Shown piece by piece: positions 7,145 to 12,842 of a DNA stretch of 12,842 bases (positions are counted from its first letter, which is position 1; the number at the start of each line of letters is the position of its first letter). Origin of the DNA: Clostridia bacterium (lineage in GTDB: Bacteria > Bacillota_A > Clostridia > Oscillospirales > CAG-272); assembly GCA_017631775.1 (NCBI GenBank), contig JAGBSQ010000176.1, positions 1-12,842 on the forward strand. The letters run 5' to 3'. The notes beneath the pieces are model-generated. The model was not told where the DNA came from. It made no database searches and was given only the letters and a program-made list of their open reading frames with translations. The translations under genes were made by a program, and so were the position numbers.

Positions 7145-7894
7145 ATGAATCTTGATAGAGTAATTGCAGTAAGAAATAATAAGACCATCTACCGCGATGG
7201 CGACAGATGCATTAAGGTATTCAGCAAAGAATACTCCAAGGCTGACGTACTCAACGAGGCCCTCAACCAAGCAAGAATCGAAGAGACCGGCCTCAACATT
7301 CCCAAGATCCTTGAGGTTACCATGATCGATGGTAAGTGGGCGATCGTTTCCGAGTTCATCAAGGGCAAAACCTTGGCTCAACTGATGGAAGAAGACTCTG
7401 AGAGAAAAGAAGAATACATCAATCTCTTGGTAGACCTTCAAATCGGTGTTCACTCCAAGACCTGTCCCCTTTTGAATAAGCTTAAGGACAAAATGAACAG
7501 AAAGATCTCTCAAACCGATCTGGATGCAACCACCCGTTATGACCTGCACACCCGTCTTGAGAGCATGCCCAAGCACAACAAGGTATGCCACGGTGACTTT
7601 AACCCCTCCAACATTATTGTTGCCGAGGATGGAACACCTTACATTCTCGACTGGTCTCATGCAACACAAGGCAATGCATCTGCCGACGTAGCACGTACCT
7701 ACCTGCTCTTCTGGCTCAACGGTGACGTTGAAGGTGCCGAAGCGTACCTGAACACCTTCTGCAAAAAGAGCGACACCGCAAAGCAATACGTTCAAAAATG
7801 GATGCCCATTGTAGCCGCTTCTCAATCGGTTAAGGGCAACGAAAAGGAACGCGAGCTTTTGATGAGCTGGGTCAGCGTTGTCGATTACCAATAA
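7145..7894 (+). CDS. APH/choline-kinase-fold phosphotransferase of the hydS operon
   Basis: This 249-residue protein has the compact kinase fold of the aminoglycoside phosphotransferase (APH) family. The likely ATP-binding lysine is Lys24 (CIKVF). The hinge is near VSEFIKGKTL (68-77). The catalytic loop is CHGDFNPSN (148-156), with Asp151 as base and Asn156 as metal ligand, and ILDW (167-170) supplies the metal-binding Asp169. This HGD...DW pattern is that of APH and choline kinases, not the HRD...DFG pattern of Hanks-type Ser/Thr kinases. AGGAGG at 7131-7136 sits 8 bases before ATG 7145, and adhE ends 18 bases upstream. A gene at this place in Ruminococcus albus 7 was described as a Ser/Thr protein kinase. 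Resistance to aminoglycosides is unlikely given the context; the substrate, protein or small molecule, is unknown. Confidence 0.82.
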   Translation: MNLDRVIAVRNNKTIYRDGDRCIKVFSKEYSKADVLNEALNQARIEETGLNIPKILEVTMIDGKWAIVSEFIKGKTLAQLMEEDSERKEEYINLLVDLQIGVHSKTCPLLNKLKDKMNRKISQTDLDATTRYDLHTRLESMPKHNKVCHGDFNPSNIIVAEDGTPYILDWSHATQGNASADVARTYLLFWLNGDVEGAEAYLNTFCKKSDTAKQYVQKWMPIVAASQSVKGNEKERELLMSWVSVVDYQ

Positions 7895-7912
7895 TTGATT
7901 ACACTTTCGCAA

Positions 7913-7935
7913 GGCGGGGGAATTTTTCCCCCGCC
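7913..7935. other. Strong GC-rich hairpin without T tail, inside the operon
   Basis: GGCGGGGGAA (7913-7922) pairs perfectly with TTCCCCCGCC (7926-7935) around a three-base loop. No T-run follows on either strand, so a classical terminator is unlikely. It lies in the only sizeable gap of the operon (7895-7974), between the kinase gene and the first ferredoxin gene, and could be a processing, mRNA-stability or partial-attenuation element. No convincing promoter is seen in this gap. Confidence 0.8.
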
Positions 7936-7974
7936 GATACCCCTAATTTATAGAATATTGTGAGGTAAAACAAA

Positions 7975-8217
7975 ATGCTTAAAATTACAGTTTGTATCGG
8001 TAGCTCCTGCCACATCAAAGGCTCTCGTCAAGTAGTAGAGCAGCTGCAACGTTTGGTTGCCGAAAACAACCTTGGCGACAAAGTAGAGCTCAGCGGCACA
8101 TTTTGCATGGGCAAATGCCAGCTTGGCGTTTGCGTAACGGTAAACGATACCTTCCACTCCGTTACTCCCGAAACAGTAGGCGAGTTCTTCGCAAACGAAG
8201 TATTGGCAAAGGTGTAA
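7975..8217 (+). CDS. Thioredoxin-like [2Fe-2S] ferredoxin (NuoE-type domain), first copy
   Basis: The 80-residue protein is a single thioredoxin-fold [2Fe-2S] domain as in NuoE/HydC subunits. The cluster ligands would be Cys7, Cys12, Cys44 and Cys48 (C-x4-C-x31-C-x3-C), within CIGSSCHIKGS and GTFCMGKC. An extra Cys53 is present. No NADH-binding partner (NuoF-like) is encoded nearby, so it probably passes electrons to or from HydS, HydA2 or a trans partner in the cytoplasm. TGAGGT at 7961-7966 sits 8 bases before ATG 7975. A paralogue begins 4 bases after its stop. Small proteins of this kind accompany PAS-type hydrogenase clusters, for example the hfs cluster of Thermoanaerobacterium as I recall it. 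Confidence 0.88.
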   Translation: MLKITVCIGSSCHIKGSRQVVEQLQRLVAENNLGDKVELSGTFCMGKCQLGVCVTVNDTFHSVTPETVGEFFANEVLAKV

Positions 8218-8221
8218 GATC

Positions 8222-8485
8222 ATGTTGTTTGTTCAAATTTGTGTGGGTTCTTCCTGCTACCTCAAAGGGTCGGCAGATCTTGTAGAACTGTTTGAAAGTT
8301 CGATCAAAGAATATAACATCGAGGATGAGGTTGTACTTTCCGGTAGCTTTTGCATCGGCAAGTGCAACCGCGTCGGCGTTACTGTGCAGATCAACGATGA
8401 CGTCCACGTAGGTGTTACAAGAGAGAATTTTAGAGAATTTTTCAAGAAAAACATTCTTGACGTATTAGAAAATGAAAGGAAGTGA
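8222..8485 (+). CDS. Thioredoxin-like [2Fe-2S] ferredoxin (NuoE-type domain), second copy
   Basis: An 87-residue paralogue of the preceding protein: in an ungapped alignment I count 24 identical residues in the first 48. The ligands fall at the same positions (Cys7, Cys12, Cys44, Cys48), in CVGSSCYLKGS and GSFCIGKC, but Cys53 is absent and the C-terminal half has diverged, ending in a charged tail. The pair looks like an old tandem duplication with specialisation rather than redundancy. ATG 8222 follows the previous stop by 4 bases, with a modest AAAGGTG (8208-8214) inside the upstream gene, which suggests translational coupling. Its stop lies 5 bases before the hydS start. Confidence 0.87.
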   Translation: MLFVQICVGSSCYLKGSADLVELFESSIKEYNIEDEVVLSGSFCIGKCNRVGVTVQINDDVHVGVTRENFREFFKKNILDVLENERK

Positions 8486-8490
8486 CGAAT

Positions 8491-10170
8491 ATGGCTAACT
8501 GTTTAACACTTAAAAAATCAAACTGCAAAAACTGCTACAAGTGTATTCGTCACTGCCCCGTAAAGGCAATTCGCTTTTCGGGCAACCAGGCACACATCAT
8601 TGGCAATGAGTGCATTCTTTGCGGACATTGCTTTGTTGTTTGCCCCCAAAACGCAAAAGAGATTGTTGACGGCACCGAAAAGGCGCGCGTGCTTTTGCAA
8701 AGCGGTGACCCCGTTGTGGTCAGCTTGGCTCCCTCGTTTATTGCAAACTACAAGGGCGTTGGCATTGAATCGATGCGCAAAGCTCTCAAAAAGCTCGGCT
8801 TTTTTGACGTAGAGGAAACCGCGATCGGTGCAACCATCGTCAAAACCGAATACGAGCGTATGCTGCGTGAGGAAGACAGAGATATCGTCATTTCCTCTTG
8901 CTGTCACTCCATCAACCTGCTCATCCAAAAGCAGTTCCCCGCTCTTTTGCAATACCTTGCTAACGTAATGTCGCCCATGCAGGCACATTGCGACGATATC
9001 AAAAAGAGAATCCCCAACGCAAAGACCGTATTCATCGGCCCCTGCGTTGCAAAAAAAGATGAGGCTGAATACTACGAAGGCATTGTAGACGCCGTTCTCA
9101 CCTTTGAAGAATTGACCAACTGGTTCAAGGCAGAAGGCATTGAGTTGGAAAAGGAAATGGACAGCTCCCCCGAGAGCCGTGCACGCTTCTTCCCCACCAC
9201 CGGCGGCGTACTCAAGACCATGGCACAAGACGCTCCCGGCTTTACCTACCTCGCTCTTGACGGTGTTGAAAACTGTATTGCAGCACTCAAGAACATTGAG
9301 AACGGAAACGTTCACAAATGCTTTATTGAAATGTCGGCGTGTGTTGGCAGCTGTGTTGGCGGCCCCGTTATGGAAAAATACCATATGTCCGACCCCGTAA
9401 GAGATTACATCACCATCGCGCAATATGCAGGCGAGCGCGACTTTGCCGTAGAGCAACCCGCTCACGAGACCCTGAAGAAGAACTTCTCCATGATCGAGCG
9501 CAAATTGCCGCTGCCCAGCGATATGGAGATCATGTCTGTCCTCCGTCAAATGGGCAAATTCAAGCCCTCGGACGAGCTCAACTGCGGCTCTTGCGGCTAC
9601 AACTCCTGCCGTGAAAAGGCAATTGCCATCATTCAAGGCAAGGCCGAAATTTCGATGTGTCTGCCCTACCTCAAGGACAAGGCAGAAAGCTTCTCCGAAA
9701 CCATTGTTAACAATACTCCCGACGGTCTTATCGTTCTTAACGAAAACCTCGAGGTTCAACAAATTAACAATGCGGCACGCAAAATCATGAACATTCGCGC
9801 AGCCTCCGACGTTCTCGGCGAGCCCGTTATCCGTATTCTTGACCCCACCGCGTTCATTCAAGTCAGAAACAGCGGCAGAACCGTGCGCGACCAACGTACC
9901 TACCTTGCCGAGTACAAAAAGTACGTTAAGCAAACCGTTGTTTACGATCCCGATTCGCGTATGCTCATTGGTATTATGCGCGACATTACCGACGCTGAGT
10001 TTGATAGAGAAAAGAAAGCGCGCATCAACAAGCAAACCGTTGAGGTAGCCGACACCGTTGTTGAAAAGCAAATGAGAATCGTTCAAGAGATCGCATCTTT
10101 GTTGGGCGAGACCGCCGCAGAGACCAAGATCGCACTCACAAAACTGAAGGAGTCTATTGGCGATGAATGA
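8491..10170 (+). CDS. hydS: Sensory [FeFe]-hydrogenase HydS (group C) with PAS domain
   Basis: The 559 residues hold, in order: a 2[4Fe-4S] ferredoxin (Cys12/15/18/22 and Cys41/44/47/51); an H-cluster domain with SSCCHSI (ligand Cys138), GPCVAKKDE (Cys185) and MSACVGSC (Cys284, Cys288); an extra Fe-S domain (Cys365/368/373/390, PF04060-like); a PAS domain (about 400-500); and a helical tail (501-559) with no kinase or other output domain. Against Clostridium pasteurianum hydrogenase I, proton-relay positions appear as Tyr121, Met124 and Ala157, while Cys137 is kept. All this suits a slow, H2- or redox-sensing protein. The start is taken as ATG 8491, 8 bases after GGAAG (8478-8482); a GTG at 8482 overlapping the previous stop is possible but less well placed. 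It overlaps the phosphatase gene by 8 bases. Confidence 0.92.
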   Translation: MANCLTLKKSNCKNCYKCIRHCPVKAIRFSGNQAHIIGNECILCGHCFVVCPQNAKEIVDGTEKARVLLQSGDPVVVSLAPSFIANYKGVGIESMRKALKKLGFFDVEETAIGATIVKTEYERMLREEDRDIVISSCCHSINLLIQKQFPALLQYLANVMSPMQAHCDDIKKRIPNAKTVFIGPCVAKKDEAEYYEGIVDAVLTFEELTNWFKAEGIELEKEMDSSPESRARFFPTTGGVLKTMAQDAPGFTYLALDGVENCIAALKNIENGNVHKCFIEMSACVGSCVGGPVMEKYHMSDPVRDYITIAQYAGERDFAVEQPAHETLKKNFSMIERKLPLPSDMEIMSVLRQMGKFKPSDELNCGSCGYNSCREKAIAIIQGKAEISMCLPYLKDKAESFSETIVNNTPDGLIVLNENLEVQQINNAARKIMNIRAASDVLGEPVIRILDPTAFIQVRNSGRTVRDQRTYLAEYKKYVKQTVVYDPDSRMLIGIMRDITDAEFDREKKARINKQTVEVADTVVEKQMRIVQEIASLLGETAAETKIALTKLKESIGDE

Positions 10171-11335
10171 TTTGTGTGCAGATATCGGATATAAAAGCAT
10201 TAACCACGTTGGCGAAGAGCTTTGCGGTGACCACGTAGACGTTGTGGAAGAAAACGAAAATTCCACAGTCATCGTTTTGGCGGACGGTCTCGGCTCGGGT
10301 GTTAAGGCGAGCATCCTCTCCACCCTCACCTCCAAGATCATCTCCACCATGATGGCAGCAGGCCTCCCCATTGAGGAGTGCGTCTCTACCATTGCAGGTG
10401 CTCTGCCCGTGTGTTCGGTGCGCGGCGTGGCATACTCCACGTTTACCATTATTCACCTTTTGAATAATGAAGTTGCCGAGATCATTCAGTACGATAATCC
10501 GCAGGTCATTATCATTCGCAATTTCGAGATCTACGATTATCCCAAGACCGAAATGCATATCGGCGGCAAGAAAATATACAAATCCACCATCAGACTGCAA
10601 GAGGATGACGTCTTTATCGCAATGAGCGACGGTTGCCCTCACGCAGGCATGGGTGGCAAATATAACTTTGGTTGGAAAAGAGAGGACATTGCAGGATATA
10701 TGCAAGCCTTGGTAGCCGGCGGCTACACCGCCAAAAACCTTTCTACAATGTTGGTTGACGAGTGCGATAACCTCTACGGTCACAAGCCGGGTGATGACAC
10801 CACAGCCTGCGTTGTAAAAATTAGAAAGAGAGAGCCGATGAACATCCTCTTCGGTCCTCCCTCCAACCGTGACGATGCCAACCGCATGATGTCCCTCTTC
10901 TTCTCCAAGGAAGGCAAACACATCATTTGCGGCGGCACCACCTCTTCTATCGCGGCAAAATACCTTGGCAAGCCCGTGCGCGCGAGCCTCAGCTTTGAGC
11001 GCAGCGACATTCCCCCCATCGCTCACATCGAGGGCGTTGACCTGGTTACCGAGGGCGTTATTACCATGAACCGCGTAATTGAATACGCCAAGGATTACCT
11101 CGGCGAAAACGCGCGGTACGAAGAATGGAACTTTAAAAAAGACGGCGCATCGCTGATCAGTCGTCTGCTCTTTGAAGAAGCCACCGACATCAACTTTTAC
11201 GTGGGCAAAGCGATCAACCCCGCCCACCAAAACCCTGACCTGCCCATTAACTTTAACATCAAGATGAATCTTGTTTCGGAGCTTTCTACGTGTTTAAAAA
11301 AAATGGGTAAGCGTATTAAGGTAAGTTATTTCTAA
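10163..11335 (+). CDS. SpoIIE/PP2C-type protein phosphatase linked to HydS
   Basis: The 390-residue protein starts with a SpoIIE-like PPM phosphatase domain (about 1-225). Metal-binding acidic residues are Asp23 (CGD), Asp41 in ADGLGSG, Asp156 in MSDG and Asp211-Asp212 in PGDDTT. Such enzymes remove phosphate from Ser or Thr with two Mn or Mg ions. Residues 226-390 are a second domain that I do not recognise, with FGPP (230-233) and CGGTTSS (256-262). ATG 10163 lies within the 3' end of hydS (8-base overlap) with AAGGAG at 10147-10152; a TTG at 10157 is an alternative start. The overlap implies coupled synthesis with HydS, so the phosphatase is the best candidate for its output partner. PAS-type [FeFe]-hydrogenases linked to a phosphatase form a recognised class (group C3). 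Confidence 0.88.
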   Translation: MNDLCADIGYKSINHVGEELCGDHVDVVEENENSTVIVLADGLGSGVKASILSTLTSKIISTMMAAGLPIEECVSTIAGALPVCSVRGVAYSTFTIIHLLNNEVAEIIQYDNPQVIIIRNFEIYDYPKTEMHIGGKKIYKSTIRLQEDDVFIAMSDGCPHAGMGGKYNFGWKREDIAGYMQALVAGGYTAKNLSTMLVDECDNLYGHKPGDDTTACVVKIRKREPMNILFGPPSNRDDANRMMSLFFSKEGKHIICGGTTSSIAAKYLGKPVRASLSFERSDIPPIAHIEGVDLVTEGVITMNRVIEYAKDYLGENARYEEWNFKKDGASLISRLLFEEATDINFYVGKAINPAHQNPDLPINFNIKMNLVSELSTCLKKMGKRIKVSYF

Positions 11336-11350
11336 TGAAGGAGTTAAAAA

Positions 11351-12781
11351 ATGCGTAAATTTGATACAAAGGTACAGCATTTGAAATATAAGGTTTTGCG
11401 CGAGGTTGCTCGCCTGGCATGGGAAAACAAGCTTTTGGAAAACGTAATGGACATTCCCCAAAAGCTTGCCCCCGGCAAGGTGCCCACCATGCGTTGCTGT
11501 GTCTATAAAGAAAGAGCCATTCTCGGTGAACGCGTTAAGATTGCTATGGGTGGCGACAAAAACAACCCCAACGTAATTGAGGTCATTGACATCGCCTGCG
11601 ATGAATGCCCCGTTGGCGGTTACGAGGTTACCAACGCTTGCCGCGGTTGCTTGGCACACCGTTGCGAGGACGTTTGTAAGTTTGGCGCACTCACCTTTGA
11701 TAGCAATCACGTAGCACACATCGACAAATCCAAATGCCGTGAGTGCGGCGCGTGTGCAAAGGTTTGCCCCTACACCGCTATCGTTAGCCGCAAGCGCCCC
11801 TGCCAAAACGCTTGCAAGGTAAAAGCGATCGCTATGAACGAAGAAAAGGCCGCTACCATTGATAACTCCAAATGCATTCAATGCGGTGCTTGCGTATATC
11901 AATGTCCCTTTGGCGCAATCAGCGATAAATCCTATATTTTGAACGCGATCGACATTCTCAAAAAGAGCGAGCGCAACACACAAAATGACGGTTGCAGAGT
12001 ATATGCCGTTGTTGCACCCTCTATTTCCAGCCAGTTCTCTTATGCAAAGCTCGGTCAAGTCATTACCGGCTTGAAGAAGCTCGGCTTCCATGACGTTATC
12101 GAGGCTGCTCTCGGTGCCGATATGGTTGCTATGGCAGAGGCAAAGGAGCTCTCCGAAAAGGGACTCCTCACCAGCTCCTGCTGCCCTGCATTCGTTCAAT
12201 ACATCAAATCCACCTTCCCGCAGCTTGTTGAGCACATCTCGCACAATATGTCCCCCATGACAGTGCTTGCAAAGTATATTAAGGAGACCACTCCCGGCGC
12301 AAAGGTCATCTTTATCGGTCCTTGCACCGCAAAGAAGGCGGAGGCACAGCTCGAATCTGTTAAGCCTTACGTAGACACCGTGCTCACCTTTGAGGAGCTC
12401 CAAGCGCTCTTTGACAGCCGCGACTTTGACCTTTCCACCTTTGAGGAAGGCGTTCTTGACAATGCCTCCTACTTTGGACGTATCTTTGCACGCAGCGGCG
12501 GTCTTACCGATGCAGCAGTGCAGGCAATGAAGGAACAAAACATCAACTTTGAGATCAAGCCCGTTGTTTGTGACGGTATTGAGGCTTGCCGTATGGCTCT
12601 GCTCAAATTGAGCAAGGGTGTGCTTGACGGCAACTTTATTGAGGGTATGGCTTGTATTGGCGGTTGTATTGCCGGTGCAGGATGCCTCACCCACGGTGAA
12701 AAGAACAAGGCAGAAGTCGATAAATACGGTCGCGAAGCACTTGAAAAGAATATCACCGATGCAATTTCACTTTTGAAATAA
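11351..12781 (+). CDS. hydA2: [FeFe]-hydrogenase catalytic protein, group B-like (HydA2)
   Basis: This 476-residue enzyme likely makes H2 from protons and reduced ferredoxin. The N terminus has 16 cysteines between 83 and 185 (83, 86, 97, 100, 105, 109, 129, 132, 135, 139, 151, 155, 175, 178, 181, 185), enough for four [4Fe-4S] clusters. The H-cluster domain has SSCCPAF (ligand Cys278, relay Cys277), GPCTAKKAE (Cys325) and EGMACIGGC (Cys435, Cys439). By ungapped alignment to C. pasteurianum hydrogenase I, the proton-path positions are kept as Glu263, Glu266 and Ser297. Gly in place of Met before PC in the second motif points away from group A. No NAD- or flavin-binding domain is present, so it is not the bifurcating HydABC type. 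AAGGAG (11338-11343) precedes ATG 11351 by 7 bases; it follows the phosphatase by 15 bases. Confidence 0.93.
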   Translation: MRKFDTKVQHLKYKVLREVARLAWENKLLENVMDIPQKLAPGKVPTMRCCVYKERAILGERVKIAMGGDKNNPNVIEVIDIACDECPVGGYEVTNACRGCLAHRCEDVCKFGALTFDSNHVAHIDKSKCRECGACAKVCPYTAIVSRKRPCQNACKVKAIAMNEEKAATIDNSKCIQCGACVYQCPFGAISDKSYILNAIDILKKSERNTQNDGCRVYAVVAPSISSQFSYAKLGQVITGLKKLGFHDVIEAALGADMVAMAEAKELSEKGLLTSSCCPAFVQYIKSTFPQLVEHISHNMSPMTVLAKYIKETTPGAKVIFIGPCTAKKAEAQLESVKPYVDTVLTFEELQALFDSRDFDLSTFEEGVLDNASYFGRIFARSGGLTDAAVQAMKEQNINFEIKPVVCDGIEACRMALLKLSKGVLDGNFIEGMACIGGCIAGAGCLTHGEKNKAEVDKYGREALEKNITDAISLLK

Positions 12782-12786
12782 TTAAT

Positions 12787-12814
12787 TTGTCAATCACATA
12801 TATCAAACTATAAA
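12787..12814 (+). promoter_or_regulatory. Possible promoter for the gene after hydA2
   Basis: TTGTCA (12787-12792), a 16-bp spacer and TATAAA (12809-12814) would start transcription near 12821, just before the ribosome site of the next gene. No terminator hairpin is visible after hydA2, so read-through is also possible. Confidence 0.45.
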
Positions 12815-12838
12815 CACCACACAGAAAGGATTTTTCCT

Positions 12839-12842
12839 ATGA
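12839..12842 (+). CDS. Start of a downstream gene (cut by the window end)
   Basis: ATG at 12839-12841 is preceded by AGAAAGGA (12823-12830) with 8 bases of spacing, 57 bases after hydA2. Only the start codon and one further base are visible, so the product is unknown. The window edge falling here agrees with a gene start, but the call rests on the ribosome site alone. Confidence 0.5.

Noticed and set aside
4967..7912. A 981-residue open frame on the minus strand opposite adhE and the kinase gene
   Set aside because: The plus strand encodes clear AdhE and kinase with all key residues. The antisense frame has no recognisable domain or ribosome site and reflects codon bias of the sense genes.
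7941..7956. TAGAAT (7951-7956) as a -10 box for a separate ferredoxin-hydS promoter
   Set aside because: No acceptable -35 box lies at 16-18 bp, since that place is occupied by the hairpin arm.
7957..7975. A possible second Rex site, TTGTGAGGTAAAACAA, before the first ferredoxin gene
   Set aside because: Only the outer TTGT/ACAA match as a dyad, the total length is 16 rather than 18, and the inner bases do not fit. It overlaps the ribosome site.
8518..12694. Long minus-strand frames opposite hydS, the phosphatase gene and hydA2
   Set aside because: Same reason: sense-strand genes are certain, and the antisense translations are Cys/Val/Gly-rich without domains.
1..12842. CRISPR arrays, tRNA or rRNA genes, insertion sequences and prophage genes
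   Set aside because: No spacer-repeat pattern, cloverleaf, transposase or terminal inverted repeats were seen. The only tandem arrays are the coding repeats at 1-351 and the operator sites at 3685-3729.

Overview
The window looks like the chromosome of an anaerobic, fermentative Gram-positive bacterium of the class Clostridia, probably Ruminococcaceae/Oscillospirales. The grounds are strong AGGAGG-type ribosome sites, a redox regulator Rex with its own operator, a bifunctional AdhE, and two [FeFe]-hydrogenase-family proteins. No taxonomic marker gene is present, so the placement is inferred.

Layout, all genes on the + strand. (a) 1-2382: the 3' part of a large cell-surface or secreted protein made of cysteine-pair repeats and beta-rich domains, closed by a strong terminator at 2399-2430. 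(b) 2383-2705: a 323-base gap with that terminator, a 94-base uninterrupted pyrimidine run and a good promoter. (c) 2706-3629: a LysR-family regulator with its own terminator. (d) 3684-3792: a dense control region holding three TAYCGATA sites spaced exactly 15 bp, a sigma-A-like promoter, and a Rex operator covering its -10 box. (e) 3793-12781: a run of eight genes, rex - adhE - APH-fold kinase - two tandem thioredoxin-like ferredoxins - hydS (sensory [FeFe]-hydrogenase with PAS domain) - SpoIIE/PP2C-type phosphatase - hydA2 (catalytic [FeFe]-hydrogenase). Gaps are mostly 4-22 bases, with one 8-base overlap; the only larger gap (80 bases, 7895-7974) carries a strong hairpin without a T tail. 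(f) The window ends on the start codon of another gene, preceded by a possible promoter.

How it may work: AdhE consumes NADH to make ethanol from acetyl-CoA, while HydA2 disposes of electrons from reduced ferredoxin as H2. Rex would repress the unit when NAD+ is abundant and release it when NADH builds up. HydS keeps every H-cluster cysteine but has lost most of the proton-relay residues, and it ends in a PAS domain and a helical tail with no output domain, which fits a sensor. The output may pass in trans to the translationally overlapping phosphatase, with the kinase as possible antagonist. From memory of the literature, the same gene set (redox repressor, aldehyde/alcohol dehydrogenase, kinase, hydS, phosphatase, hydA2) was reported as one transcription unit in Ruminococcus albus 7. 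The system is therefore not wholly new, but the signalling logic, the kinase substrate, the phosphatase C-terminal domain, the ferredoxin pair and the 15-bp operator array look undescribed to me.
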